Part shown: one piece after another, positions 42,801 through 54,700 of the stretch
Layout: each line of letters starts with the position of its first letter
Position numbering within the stretch: position 1 is the first letter of the stretch
Source of the DNA: Pisolithus tinctorius
Lineage: Eukaryota; Basidiomycota; Agaricomycetes; Boletales; Pisolithaceae
Direction: 5' to 3'
Assembly: GCA_024663395.1 (NCBI GenBank)
Contig: JANFAH010000016.1
Span: 1,178,001-1,242,000 of the forward strand
Length of the DNA stretch: 64,000 nucleotides
Made by a program: the position numbers and the translations under genes
Notes under the pieces: generated by a model
Databases searched by the model: none
What the model was told of the DNA's origin: nothing
Seen by the model: the letters and a program-made list of their open reading frames with translations, nothing else

Positions 42801-44808
42801 AGCACCCATCCACTATGGCAGACCAATTGCCCCACGGAGTACGCTTCAATCCAGGAGGTTGGGCTCATTCAATTTCATGATGCAATTCCATTAATCATTC
42901 GTAGTTCACATTCGCCAAATCGAAGCCAGGGGGGAGGACCCTCCACAATCCACAGGCCCCTCAAGGAGGGGTCAAAAGGCAGGAACCATCCAACGGTCCA
43001 TGAGCCATGGTGGACATAGCCAGATGCCGGAGCACTTTCCACCTCAACCTCGGCTTTCTGAGGTTTCTGCCTCCATGGTTGATCTAATTCCACCACCACC
43101 TCCGCCCTGCGAGGACACTGCGCCAATAGAAGATGAAATTCCACCCCCCCCGCCACCTCCTGACGATCTTGAGGATGTGGCCGAAGAGGCACCACCACCA
43201 CCACCTAGCGAAGAAAGCAACGATAGCGAGGAGAAACCCCCCCCCCGCCACCGTCCGATGAAGATGAGACTGAAAATGCCCTCATCCCACCTCCACCTCC
43301 ACCGTCGGATGATGTGGCGATGATAAATGATCCGATCCCACCTCCACCTCCCTCCTCGCAAGAATCCGACTCCCACCATTCAGTCACATCACCAGATGGG
43401 GATGATACCCGTACGTCGAGTTCATTATGTACACATTGGGATTCCCTCCTGATGACTACAGCGATGGACACGGACGCATCTTCCAAACAACCCCCAGCAC
43501 CTTCATCCGATGGTAAGAATTCATTGGACCATTCCACCAGGTCAGTAACACTTATTCGTAGTTATAGACACTCGATTCTTGGCTGAAGACATCCGCATTG
43601 CACATCCGCCACTTCTTGAAGATCGGCCGGATGTATTTTCCTGTGCAGAAAGGTGCCGACTGCACCAGCGATTTATGCATCTATATTCCACCTGGATGGG
43701 TGAGTGTCATTTTGTTGAATTCAATGCTTCCAGCCGGTAGATGCGATACAGGTCATTCCCTCTCCGATGGCGAGAAGCACGAAATGGAGGTACACGGTTT
43801 CGTACATCCAGGAGCTGATCATGCTGGTAAGAACCTCAGACAATGTTCTATTATCACTTCACTCGCACGCAGTTTATTGGGCCATTCATCAGCTTAGGCT
43901 TACCTGTCATCCCATCCAGTATCATTTTCCCTTCCACCCGAACGAGCGGTTTGATGCACCAGTCACGGATGCAATGGCACGGATGGCGACAGATTTCGCC
44001 TATGTGGTACTATGACGCATGGACCTTCGTGATGAAGGAGAAAGGTCCCTCCGTCAACTAGACGATTTGGACAACTTCTATGACCCATTCGCCGCGATTG
44101 GCCTTCAGCGGTATGCAGTGCAACCTTGATACCTGGCCTGGCATTCAGTCATGGACATGATCATCATGTACATGGGGTGCCGCATCAATACCGCTGTCCA
44201 GCACCTGGTACAACTGCCAACCATGGCCAAATGGCCAGTCAACTGGTATGGCAATCTCTGCATTGATTTCGTGAGTGTTCCGTATTAGTGGATTTGCAAG
44301 GCATTGACACACGATTATTCAGAGTACCCTGGACTGTCTCATCCCGATATCAGTCACACAGAATTGTTATCAGCCCCCACTTCCCACATTGTACATTCTG
44401 CATCACATGGGTGGATGGACAGAAGAAACCTTCCGCGATACCCTGTTGAAAATTCCTGAATCGCAGATGTCTGATATCTGCGTGGACGTTATGGAGTTGC
44501 TTCCACAGTGGACTCCACACCTGCAGGAAGATGGCGGCTTTGTGTTTCCATGGTGGTTGATGGCAGCGTCGAACTATGCAAGTGACGTGTGCGTCTTGCG
44601 CTCTGATGAGGTTCAGTGCATTGCACAAAAGTATTTCAGGGTCCGAGCTCCAAATTGCAACTCTCATAAGAAGCGGATACTGACAATACGCTTAGGACGT
44701 TTGGCCATTGGGCAAGTCACCCATCAAGGATCGTCTCCATGGGACATTGGAATCACGTGTGGAGCGCTACAGGAACAATGTGCTCTGAGTAGAGGCGCTA
44801 CTCCCTGA
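39848..44808 (+). CDS. Long multi-exon KDZ-element gene, unknown function
   Basis: A series of plus-strand exons fills 5 kb: 39848-40134, 40189-40497, 40570-40980, 41075-41937, about 42000-42495, 43000-43600, 43590-43700, 43740-43825 and 44200-44690, with GT-AG borders at several places (for example GTATGT at about 40135, CAG at about 40189). The N-terminal part is acidic and helical. A middle block reads F-Y-Q-Q-V-L-T-A-F-I-Q and M-W-R-Y-C-G-M-W. Basic linkers follow, then a tract of Pro runs separated by acidic residues. The end has W-P-V-N-W-Y-G-N-L and W-W-L-M-A-A-S-N-Y. I recognise the style of a repeated Agaricomycete protein but no named domain. It could be two genes. Confidence 0.5.
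43237..43246. repeat. Run of ten C at a frame change
   Basis: Before the run the frame encodes Pro runs with acidic spacers. After it the same style continues only in a different frame (S-D-E-D-E-T-E-N-A-L, then Pro runs). A one-base slip in this tract would join them. Confidence 0.75.
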
Positions 44809-45050
44809 CCTGAATGCACAGGTTGAGGAATTATTTGAGCAGTTAACATGCATGGCGCAGATGTTGGGATTATACTCAGACGTTGCTGCATGCGAATTGT
44901 GTACTTATGTCGACTAGACATGATGATCACCCGCTGCACCTGACATGACCGAGATCTATATGCAATGAGCCATGATTTCTGAAGAATGAAGACCCCTCTT
45001 ATTGAGAATCGTCTTTCTATATGCGTCAATAAATTAATATGCCTTTGTAT

Positions 45051-46319
45051 TTATGGTCGAACTGCCCGCAAATCCACAGCTATGTCTGATATGTGTGGTC
45101 TCTCACATAGCGGGACTTGAACATATTGATGGACATTCTCTCGCATATAATATGCCAGGCATGCCCGATCTCCATCTATCCCGTCGACTTGGTGAACCAA
45201 TGCCGAACCCACAAGTGCAATCACCGTGCCCGGATTATACTGCAACCGTATTCTGAGCTCCAGGACCAAGAAGTCGAGCCGTGGGTAGTTGCCGATGGTC
45301 AGCAAGGTATCCAGCCACACCTTCCGGCCATTTGTATCTTTATGTGGGGGTGAAGTGCAATTCACCATCACAGACATGGAACTGTAGACCGAGTTCCATA
45401 TTGGCAAGACCGCCTCCATATCCTGGTCCTGCCATGCCACAGCCTTCGATCTGAGTCGTGCGATTGCCTCCCATCCGTGCAAGTACATGTTTAGGGTGGA
45501 TGAGCCGCAGCGCACCCTGACAGGACGGCATGTAGACCAGCTGTGCACTGCAGCCATTCGCGCACCTCCTTTCGAACGTGATTTTGACTTTAGGACTAGC
45601 AATACTTCGGGATGATGTGTTGGGTTGCTCGGCTGGGGACTGCATTTCAACCTGAACCATGCCCCAATAGTGAATGTCCTACCCCACGCCCTTGTTGAAA
45701 CCATGCGGGTGAGAGGTCGATGGTGCCTTTAAGATTTGCAGCATTCACGAAAGTTTTTCACATTCGTGCCGCCATCCGCCTGTTCCATTGGACTTCAAGC
45801 TATGTTGAAGTAGGAATGCTGAGCATTCCAAGAGAATTCCAAACTTCTGACTGGTCCCCATGTTAGCATCCTAAGCAATCCTGAAATTAAGTTGCTCAAC
45901 CTGATAGGCTTGGCTGATGGCGTTTGGGAGATACCATAGCAGGATGCCGCCCTCCTTATCAATTAAGACTGTAGGATAGGTAATTTCCGTATAGTTTGAA
46001 TGGGCCGCGTCGATCTTAACATCCTGTTTTATGTCGGCCGTTACTTTTTGAACGTTTTAACCATTTGTCATTCCTCGGATTTTGGGCACTCACCACACTC
46101 TCGATATGCTTGTATGATGACGGCTAAAATGTGGTCCGCCTCGCAAGCTATTTGCAATGGAATGGTTATTGGCAGGAGGGCATGTGGGCCATCCACTATC
46201 TCTTCACGCAGCCTGGCTGCCATGTACTTGCAGACAGAGTCTGTTAGAGCCATTTGCCAATCATTGGAGGCGTTGGCGGGTCGTTTCACGGTAGCCATTG
46301 TATCGCAGACAAGAGGCAA
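45051..46319 (-). CDS. TET/JBP-like 2-oxoglutarate/Fe(II) dioxygenase of the KDZ element
   Basis: The 217-residue frame at 45051-45704 holds the catalytic core: H121-x-D123 (P-P-H-K-D), Y-N-P-G-T-V-I-A, distal His 171 (L-V-H-Q-V-D-G), Arg 180 and C-L-A-Y-Y-M-R-E-N. It aligns with the ORF at 10881-11306 across about 90 residues. A helical stretch at 46068-46319 on the same strand may be an upstream exon, but this is uncertain. Family members oxidise methylated cytosine (TET) or thymine (JBP), and fungal ones are linked to KDZ transposons. All iron and co-substrate residues are present. The gene lies between the unknown long gene and the right array, pointing inward. Confidence 0.75.
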
Positions 46320-46619
46320 ATGGCCAGATGGAAATCCTCAGTTTCAAGAGTACCGACGCCGAATTTACAGAATTTTCGAATTACAACATGAGTTGGCACC
46401 CGATATCTGATCAAACGCCTGCACAGGAAATTGCAAATATGAAAGGTCAATTGTTATTGCCCCTTTAATTGCAGCTCGAACACGAGAGCGGATATGATTT
46501 CCACAGTCAATAATTGATACTGCAACAATGGGGCAATGACATGGGCAGGATACGTTTTTTCTACTTACCACCCGCCGTTTGATGATTGTTGATCTTTAAT
46601 ATGATCTATGATAGCGATG
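46320..46619. other. Spacer before the right KDZ array
   Basis: Overlapping short frames on both strands with no motifs. Probably the 5' region of the dioxygenase gene. Confidence 0.4.
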
Positions 46620-48649
46620 ACAGACCCGTCCATGGTTTGTGACGACGGCTCACATTCCCAATGATGAGCCCGCTCACCATCGGTTCTGACAGTTCCACCC
46701 TTTGTTTGAAATGCCTGTCAATGGAGCAACGGGCTATCCGTGACATACTTGAGGAAGCCGGCCGTCCGGTTCGACGGATGGACTAACCCATGGACTGGCC
46801 CGTTCAGGGATTTTGCTCAGATCGGATATGTCCCCAATCCATATATGACGGCCTTTGTATCCCTTTAATGGGACCGTTCTTGAGTTGGGACATCATCTGC
46901 TATTTACAAGACGGGCCTTCTGATATGATTTGATGGATGGAACACCCCATTGACAGGCCCATCCACACATTGGGATCCATTTGATATGTACATGACAAGC
47001 CTGCAAATGAGATCTTTAGGATGGGACATCCCATGGATGGGCCCACTCTTGTGTTACCAGATCATCTGATATTTACCCGACAGGCCTGCCCACGAGATGT
47101 GTTGGACGGATCAACCCATGGACGGGCCTACCAATCGGTTTTGACACCATCCAATATATACCCGACAGGCCTGCCATTTGTTCCCATGCATGTCGTACCC
47201 CTGCTACGGGTTAGTACTCGTGTTAAAACATCATCCGGTATAAACCTGATGGGCCCGCCCATACGATTTGTTGGATGGAACATCCCATCGATGGGCCCGC
47301 CCATGTGTTTGACCTTATCCATTGTATACATGACAGGCCTCCCAATATGCTCCGATGCATGTTGCGCCCATTCTACGGGCCCGTCCTTCGCTTACCCTCT
47401 CATCCGCCATTGACCCAACGGACCTGCCCAAACGATTTCTCGGATGCATCAGCACATGGACGGCCCTGTCCATCGGTTGAGACCTAATCATTTATATACA
47501 TAATGGGCTTTCAATATGCTACCGTTGATGTCGCTCGCCTTCTATTGGCCCGTCCCTGTCGTACAACATCATCCGCTGTATACCTGTCAGGCCTGCCCAT
47601 AAGATATGTAGGATGGAACACCCCATGGACAGGGCCGTCAATATGTTGATACCACATCCATTATCTACATCATTGGCCTGCCCACATGTTCCCAACGATG
47701 TTGCACCCCTTACAATGGGCCCCCCTCGTGTTACCACATCATTCCCAACATACCCGACAGGCCTTCCCATATGATTTGTCTGATGGAATACCCCATTCAT
47801 GGGGCTGTCCATAAGTTAAGACATGATTCATTATACACATGAGGTGCCTGCCATATATTCGTATGGGTGTCAAACCCGTTCTTCAGGCCCGTCCTTTAGT
47901 TACCAAATCCTCCGATATGTACCCGATGGGCCTGCCCATCAGACTAGTCGCATGGAAGATCCCATTTACGGGCCCATCCATGGGTCGAGACCCCATCCGA
48001 TGTACACATGACGGGCCCGCTCATATGTTCCCATGAATGCTGCACCCTTCCACAGGCCCGCCCATGGGTTGCGACCCCATTCGAGATGTACATGATGGTC
48101 CTGCGCATCAGATCCATCGGATGTAACATCCAATGGACGGCCCCGTCATTGGGTTGCGACGGCATCCAATATACACCCGACGGGCCTCCCCAATTCATTT
48201 GTTGGATTGCACATCCTGTAGACGGGCCCTTCCATGCCTTGTGATCTAATCCGCTATATACATCTCGGGCCTACCCATATGTTTTGATAGATGTCACACC
48301 CCTTCTACAGGCCTGCCCTTGGATGTGACCTCATCTGATATTTTCCCCATGGGCCTGCCCATGAGATTAGATGACCTTGGACGGGCCTGTCCATGGGTTG
48401 CGGTATCATCCGCCATCGTAGCGTCAGGCCTGCCCATATGTTCCAACAGGTGCATTATCCCATCGATGGGCCTGACTATCAGTTTCAATGGGTGCAGCAT
48501 CTTTTGGACGGGCCAGTCCACGGGTTGTGATGCACGCGCCGTACACATGACGGGCCTGCGAATATGTTGAAAAGGATGGAATGTTGCAATATACTTGTCA
48601 CAGGCCTGCTCATTTGCTGCTGTCACTCTGGGCTTCGGGGCCTCTCCAT
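46620..48649. repeat. KDZ right subterminal array of GGGCCC motifs
   Basis: Two kilobases of repeated A(C/T)GGGCC(C/T)G(C/T)CCAT and ATGGACGGGCC motifs about every 40-60 bp. Spacers resemble each other (GGATGGAACATCCCAT and similar) but not those of the left array, and there is no strict long period. Open frames here are by-products. Confidence 0.85.
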
Positions 48650-48758
48650 ATGTTATGACTTAATTAATTTGACAGGCCCACATCAGGCTCTATGTGAGTA
48701 ATGGTAATTTGGCACACAGGCTACCCATGTGTTGTGACTAAGCTGACTACATGGGGTC
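48650..48758 (-). repeat. KDZ right terminal inverted repeat
   Basis: Reverse complement of 30626-30733 at about 85%, including the 17-base block GAGTAATGGTAATTTGG. Confidence 0.88.
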
Positions 48759-48765
48759 GCCAGCC
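48759..48765. repeat. Target-site duplication of the KDZ element, right copy (GCCAGCC)
   Basis: Identical to 30619-30625. On the minus strand it encodes the A-G of the interrupted V-A-G-L-P-R block. Confidence 0.8.
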
Positions 48766-50504
48766 ACTGTGAAAAGAAAGGAATTATGCTTGTTCCACTT
48801 CTTGGACATGTTACCGGATGTGTCGTTGCAATAAAGCCACATCATATAAGTGATGACACGATGTCCCCAGGATTGTATGCGCCACCTGTTGCCCACAGTG
48901 GGATCTGTGAATGACCATGGCAAGACGCCTGCTCCTCTCGTTTGTAATAAACCTGGGATATGGGGTAATGACCACACATCGACAGAGAATGACAGTATGT
49001 ATGCACCTATTATGTTGCATGGATCAGGCAGGCCATCCATTTGATGAGTTTGGAGAAGGTGAGGGAAAGAGAGGAGAAGGTCACTGGCTGGTACCTTGAC
49101 AGTATCATATGCATGGACCACGTATCCAGGTGTGCAACTATTTCCAACCGGCTGCATTTGCCATACACGAGCCCAAAACTCTGGGTCAGATTCTCGCCTC
49201 GAAATCTTTGTGTACCAGCATTCAGGTATGACAATCGTGCCATCAATCAACTTGGTCGGCTCAAAGATGTAGAAGTCCTGGCGGCCCTTCCATAGCATGG
49301 GTGTGGCGAGGCTGGGATTGATCTCATGCAACCATCTGGCAGCTTGCCATGGTTGGTCCAATCGGCCTCCCATGTCTTCTGGGTAGTGGTGAATATGTGG
49401 GTGGACACGTGGATTACCCATTTCCTGTGCACGATCAGATGGCTGGGGGATGAACGAGATGAAGCCATACCTGTGCGATGATGGATGGGAGATGGTTGAC
49501 ATAATAAACATGGCCCAGTGATCCTTGGTAGTGTAGTGAAGGTACTCCATACTTCATCTGAAGTGCGCTATCAAGATCTTTGAGGTTCCTAATGGAAGGG
49601 ATATGATTGACACCGAGGACTGTAAGTCCCCACAGGATAACCTGTAGTTGCGCGTCAGAGAATAACAAACAGGGAAGATGCTGTAGAATGTTGAGGATGC
49701 ATGTCTATCCATTCATGTATCAGTGAAGCCGGCACATTTGGAAAGAACAGAAAGACGAACCTGTTTGTCGGGCCATGGAAACCATGGTAAGTTTGGGGCG
49801 GTCTCACCACATTGCATTGGACGCGATGTGCCAGGCTGGAGAGGTTCTGTCATTGTTCATCAGTGCAAGGTAGCATAAACCATGTAGGACGACATCTGAC
49901 TCACCTTCCTCATACAAATCATCGTTGATTGCTGGGGGAGTGTCAGATCCATCTTCATCAGATGATTGGAGATCATCACCATGGGCCAACCAGGTGGCCA
50001 AGCTGCTAGCCAGCATCGTTAGTGACCGATCATAGGCAGATGCTGAATACAACTGGTCATGGTCAATAGCATCCCAATCGAGCTGAAAACCATCGTAATC
50101 CTCCTGGGTGACTTCGGTACATTGTGTGTTGGCACCCTCAGTGGGTTTGAAGGTGGGAGACGGTGAGTCTGAGAGATCTGTTAGGAGTTCAAGCAATGGT
50201 GACCTCACATCAGGTCGAAGAGGGGAACTTGAGGGGCGCTGTGGAGAAAGGAGGTGCTTGACATTTTCTTGATGGGGAGCGGTCTTCTCATGTCGTCGAG
50301 TTGCACAGGTGTCTCGCCACTTGTTGTCCTTGCAAGCAACACAAGTCCACTTGTACTGGTGTTGACCAGTGCCCGCGGCCCAGTCTGTTTGTGTTGATTC
50401 GTGGGGTTAGCATGTTCGCCATGCGAATGGCCACATGCATGGCTCAGCAGTAACATAATAGCGTGAAGTAGCGAACTTACACCGAGGGTGCTCAAAGTCC
50501 TCAC
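48766..50504 (-). pseudogene. tnp2/CACTA-like transposase-family gene, 5' segment
   Basis: Upstream half of the gene that resumes at 30625. The first exon region (50205-50504) has a Cys pair module (K-W-T-C-V-A-C-K) in one frame. The acidic stretch at 49804-50208 follows, then F-P-W-P-D-K-Q, G-V-P-S-L-H-Y-Q-G-S-L-G-H-V-Y-Y-V-N and F-Y-I-F-E-P-T-K-L. The last exon gives V-P-A-S-D-L-L-L-S-F, P-W-S-F-T-D-P, D-T-S-G-N-M-S-K-K-W-N-K-H-N-S-F-L-F and breaks at the KDZ target site. Short introns separate the parts. The order matches a repeated Agaricomycete transposase-like family. Confidence 0.65.
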
Positions 50505-50633
50505 TTATTTCGACCTTGTGTTAAAATTTGAGCACTCAATCACTTTCACCAAAGTGTCAGATCCATTTTTACTTGTGTCTCCTATGATTTCAAAACAATA
50601 TGCTCTGTAATAAAATGTCTGACGCAAACTGTA

Positions 50634-51404
50634 GTGAAAATAGCTCCCGCCCTATTTAAGAATATGCCAGACTCATGTCACACGTTCTCAAGTTGGCATG
50701 ATTGCATAAATTGTGTCTGTATGGATCCGTGGGGTGGCCGTGTAAGTAACTACCTCGCAACTTACCATCCTACACTGACATGGCTTGCTTCCCCTCATCT
50801 ACACCATCTACCTCGCACTCTCCGTACGGAACATGCTTCCTGGACTGGAGGAAACAAAGACGTAGATATCGAACGTCGCATTCGCCGGGTATGGGCAGAA
50901 GACGCACTTGTTCACGCCAAGACAACCCTCGGAAGTCCCCGTCCAGTTAAGCTTTCTAAAGTCATCGTTTTCTGTAACAAAAGGCGCAAGGTTGAAGAAC
51001 TCGGCGCTTTCCTTGACGGTCGCGGCATCAAATGCGTTGCGCTCACTGGCAATGCAGATGGTCGACAGCGTGGTTCCAATCACCACTTGGATGGTTTCTT
51101 GAAGCAGAACTCGCCCACTTCTTCGACTGATGTTGCCGTACCTCCCCTGTCGTCAGATCCAGCAGTTACGCCTCACGTTCTCGTGACTACGTCATTGCTT
51201 TCACGAGGACTTGACTTCCACCCTGACATCAAGCATGTCTTTATTGTGGACGAACCTCGGAATATGATCGACTTTTTGCACTGTGCTGGTAGAACCGGGC
51301 GGGCGGGCGAGGTGGGAAAGGTTGTCGTGTTTGGGCGTCCCAAAGGACGGGGCAGCGGTCGGGCCGTAGAGGTGCGAAAGAGGATTGGGGCATTCGCAGC
51401 CTGA
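50634..51404 (+). pseudogene. MRH4-like DEAD-box RNA helicase, C-terminal half only
   Basis: From about 50737 the frame encodes the second RecA-like domain of a DEAD-box helicase. Motif IV is K-V-I-V-F-C-N-K-R-R, motif V is V-L-V-T-T-S-L-L-S-R-G-L-D-F and motif VI is H-C-A-G-R-T-G-R-A-G. The approach sequence (W-L-A-S-P-H-L, L-R-T-E-H, D-I-E-R-R-I-R-R-V-W) is close to fungal MRH4, a mitochondrial helicase for ribosome assembly. The Walker A, DEAD and SAT motifs of domain 1 are absent, and upstream residues look random. The gene was cut, most likely by insertion or rearrangement at the tnp2-like element just upstream. A functional copy must lie elsewhere. Confidence 0.7.
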
Positions 51405-51747
51405 GTTGTTGCGCAGACTTCTTATGCATAATTACAGCCAGCTCACTTCATTCTAATCTCACAGTGTGCTTACAGCGGTTCTTACATACAACACCTACCT
51501 TACTCTAGAGTTTTACAACAAGCGCTTATTCTTCAATTCTGAAAACCATGATTATGGTAAGTCTACTGTGCTCGCACGTTCGCTGGTAACCAAACTCCTG
51601 ACAATTGGCTGACGCTTATCAAACAACAATGTACATACATATGGAACAACGGGACTACAAAAGCAAAACATCGGAGTAAGTTTGCAACAAACATACAGCT
51701 AATCCTACGTATTTGAGGCATCGATGAGAAGTGTCACTGCATACCGA
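51405..51747. other. Convergent intergenic region
   Basis: Between the helicase fragment (+) and the giant gene (-), both ending here. No gene seen. Confidence 0.5.
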
Positions 51748-54700
51748 TTAGCGGTCTTCGAAGTCTTCCTGCTTCAACAACCGTCCATTCAGAATTTTTC
51801 CCATGTGGGTCACCGCGAAGTTCGTCCCCCTCCGACGCAGGTTAATGATATGCCTGAGGAAAGCAAGTGGAGACTTCCGGAAAGAGCCAGCCGATTGTGC
51901 CTCCAGGGGGCGATGCTCAGGAGCTATGAATCCATCGCTCTCGACCTCCAAGTTCTCCTCACCAGCCAGATCGTCGGCATAGATGCAAAGAAAGCGACAA
52001 AGGCGAATATATGTGTCGTAGTCCCGCAGGTACAGCTGTCCAGCGAACAGGTTTACCTGGTCGACGCGTGAAGGGGAAAAAACCCTGTCAGGACGAGCAG
52101 AAGGAATTGTGTACAGACGCAGGTCGTCACACGGACGCATTCTTGCCTGGGTTCGTGGCGTGTAGATGTGAAGGCACACGGATCCGCTGTTTCTGATTTC
52201 CGGTAACAACTCGTTTACCTCGAACGGGCTAAGGATGACAAGAGTGGGGTTTCCATTTGACTGGCTTGAGAGTATCCAGTTAACTGGGCGGTGGTATTCA
52301 CCAACATTCACCCGTGTGCGTCTCTCCACCACACTACAGTAGTCAGAAGTTGCGAGGATGTGTTGGGACCACACATTCTCTTCTTGAGCAGGTGTTGTGG
52401 CATCGCGGAATGAACTAAACATGGGAAGGAAGGCCTGAGAATAAGGGGTAATTATGCCCGTGCGCACGAAATGACGGACATCTGCGGAGACCTGATGCCT
52501 TGCAGGGGTCGCTGGCGGTGGTCGCTCTGTTTGCGTTTCGCGTTCCATTTCGTGCACAATTTCTCGTTCCTGTTCCTCGTTCATGTTAGAAACGGTCGAG
52601 GAGGAAACGCCAAGCACTTGGCACTGTCGATCGATTGCCGGAATGGGCGGTTTTGATTGCACCTCAGGACTGGACGGCATATACAATTCTTCCAGGGTTT
52701 TCGCATCTGGTTGAGGCCAAGTCACGGCGAGTTCTTGGGCAGTTATCTCGCCGCTACAGAACTTCGACCACGCACGGTACCGGAAAGCGTGGTCTCTTCC
52801 CTGCTGACCCCAGTAGGGAGCGCTGTTCTGGATCTCCATGCACGTTTCGCCCATGGCCCACAACAAGACGTCCGATGGATGTATGGTGTCTCCATCGCTT
52901 CTTCTAGCTGCGTCGCGGATATTCCTGTCTACGTCCAGAGGAGCGAAAAATATCACAGAGTGACCATGTCCAAGTTTACGCATGCGCATACACCCTACCA
53001 TCAAGTTCAGTGACATTCCTCATCAACCGATCCTATAGCCATACCTTGAGTCAGGCGGTCTTTGGAAACTTTGGGCCCTAAAGTGACTGCTGCACGGAAC
53101 CCGATCGGAAACTTGATGTCAGTGCCTCGCGTATGTGCATCATCGAGATATACAATGCACTCGTCCAGGCGACTTGCATATGGTGACTCTAAAAATGATT
53201 GTGTGGAACCATCGCGTGAAAGCACGGTCAGCTCGTCGTCGTCACTGAAGTAGATGGCAGCAAGCGCATCAGGCTTCAGCTCCAACCAGAGTGCTGCAAA
53301 TTCGTTGTTTTTCAGTTCCAGGACCTGGGCACCGACGTCCAATATCACACGAATTTCTGGCGTTTGTTCCACCACAAGCGCAAGGAATGCACCAGCTGTT
53401 CGTCGCTGGCCATCTGGCCACGACGTTTGCACGTATGCGTCATTCTCGTGCCTCATAAGGTAGGAGAGAACTTTTGCATTGGTAGCACGTTGGTGATGAA
53501 GGTCCCGCTGTACGGTGGAAATCGGTAGCAAAAAACGCGCATCATTTGTCCCGGAAAATCCTAACAAACATGAGTTATGAGAGGTCGTGGCTGAGCCACG
53601 CACTTACCAGTGGTAACGTGCTCCCGCTCCTCTGCAAGGTCCCACCCACAGCTAGACAGCTTCGAAGGGAACTCCTTGGCCTCCTTCGGAAAGACAACTT
53701 GTGAGAGATAAAAGTCTACTGTTGATTGATTGCGTGAGAATAGAGGGAAAAGGTACTGATTCCACTGGTCCAACGACTGAGTATTAATGCCACTGATTTG
53801 ACAGAGGTTCTCGGGGACTTCAAGGCAATTGCGGACCCATGACTCGTACTCCTGTTCCGGGTTATCTAGCGTCAGGAGGCGCTCGAAGCATAACATCAGC
53901 TGCTCCCGATCCAGTCCACTGTAGTAATACGAGAGACAAGTGAGCACTATCGCAATGTCTGGATGACCAAATTCTGCTCTTGGAGCTGGGACATCCTTCG
54001 CACGATAAGGGACGGCAAGCATGGTCCGCGAAGGTGCGAGTCCGTAGCCGACACGCCATCGTCGCTCCATGAGGGCAAATAGCAAGATTCCAGATGCTAG
54101 AAGTCCGCGTAGATGTATCAAAGTCATCCACATGGCGGTGCCTCCACAGTAGTCCCGTGTTACTTGGACTTCAGAGCAGGCAACGTCCATGCGGGTGATG
54201 AAATGGTGAATTGTGGTTCTCTCGATACCGCGCACCCCACTGAAGTTGAGTAGCTGCCCATCGATGACATCTTGAGCAATCCTAGAAATTAGCTCGTTGC
54301 CCGCCTCTCGATGAAGAATACGAATGCGAGGAAAAGCCCCACCGCGACGGTGACATGGCTCGCATTCCACACCAAACGGGAAATCCGCGTGGAGCGCAGG
54401 GGCATGTTTCTTCACTAGATGGAGTATCTGTTGTGTGGTCGACCACCGGGTGGGAGAGCCCTCCAGAGGTTTCTGTGAACCAATAGCATAGATCAGTTGA
54501 TTTCGCACATGCAGGATCTCATCACTTTCATCAAGGATATCCCGAGCATATGAATGGAGCCACCGCTGAGTCTGCAATAGTGGTTCCGCAATACCCGTGG
54601 CATCATCTAGCTGCTTCTCAACGCTCAGCAGTTTGAAAGACAGGATGTGTTCGGGTTGCACGACAAGGATACCACGTTCGCGCATACATTGTTCTAAGAT

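Larger units (their letters stand above)
30626..48758. mobile_element. KDZ DNA transposon with TET/JBP cargo, 18,133 bp
   Basis: Near-perfect inverted repeats of about 100 bp close both ends. They share CTTAGTCACAACA, ATGGGTAGCC, CCAAATTACCATTACTC and TCAAATTAATTAA. The target duplication is GCCAGCC. Removing the element and one target copy joins F-T-V-A-G to L-P-R in one frame, the expected sequence of the interrupted host gene. Inside are GGGCCC-rich arrays at both ends and four gene regions: Zn-cluster protein (+), KDZ transposase (-), unknown long gene (+) and TET/JBP dioxygenase (-). KDZ stands for Kyakuja-Dileera-Zisupton. Confidence 0.9.
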
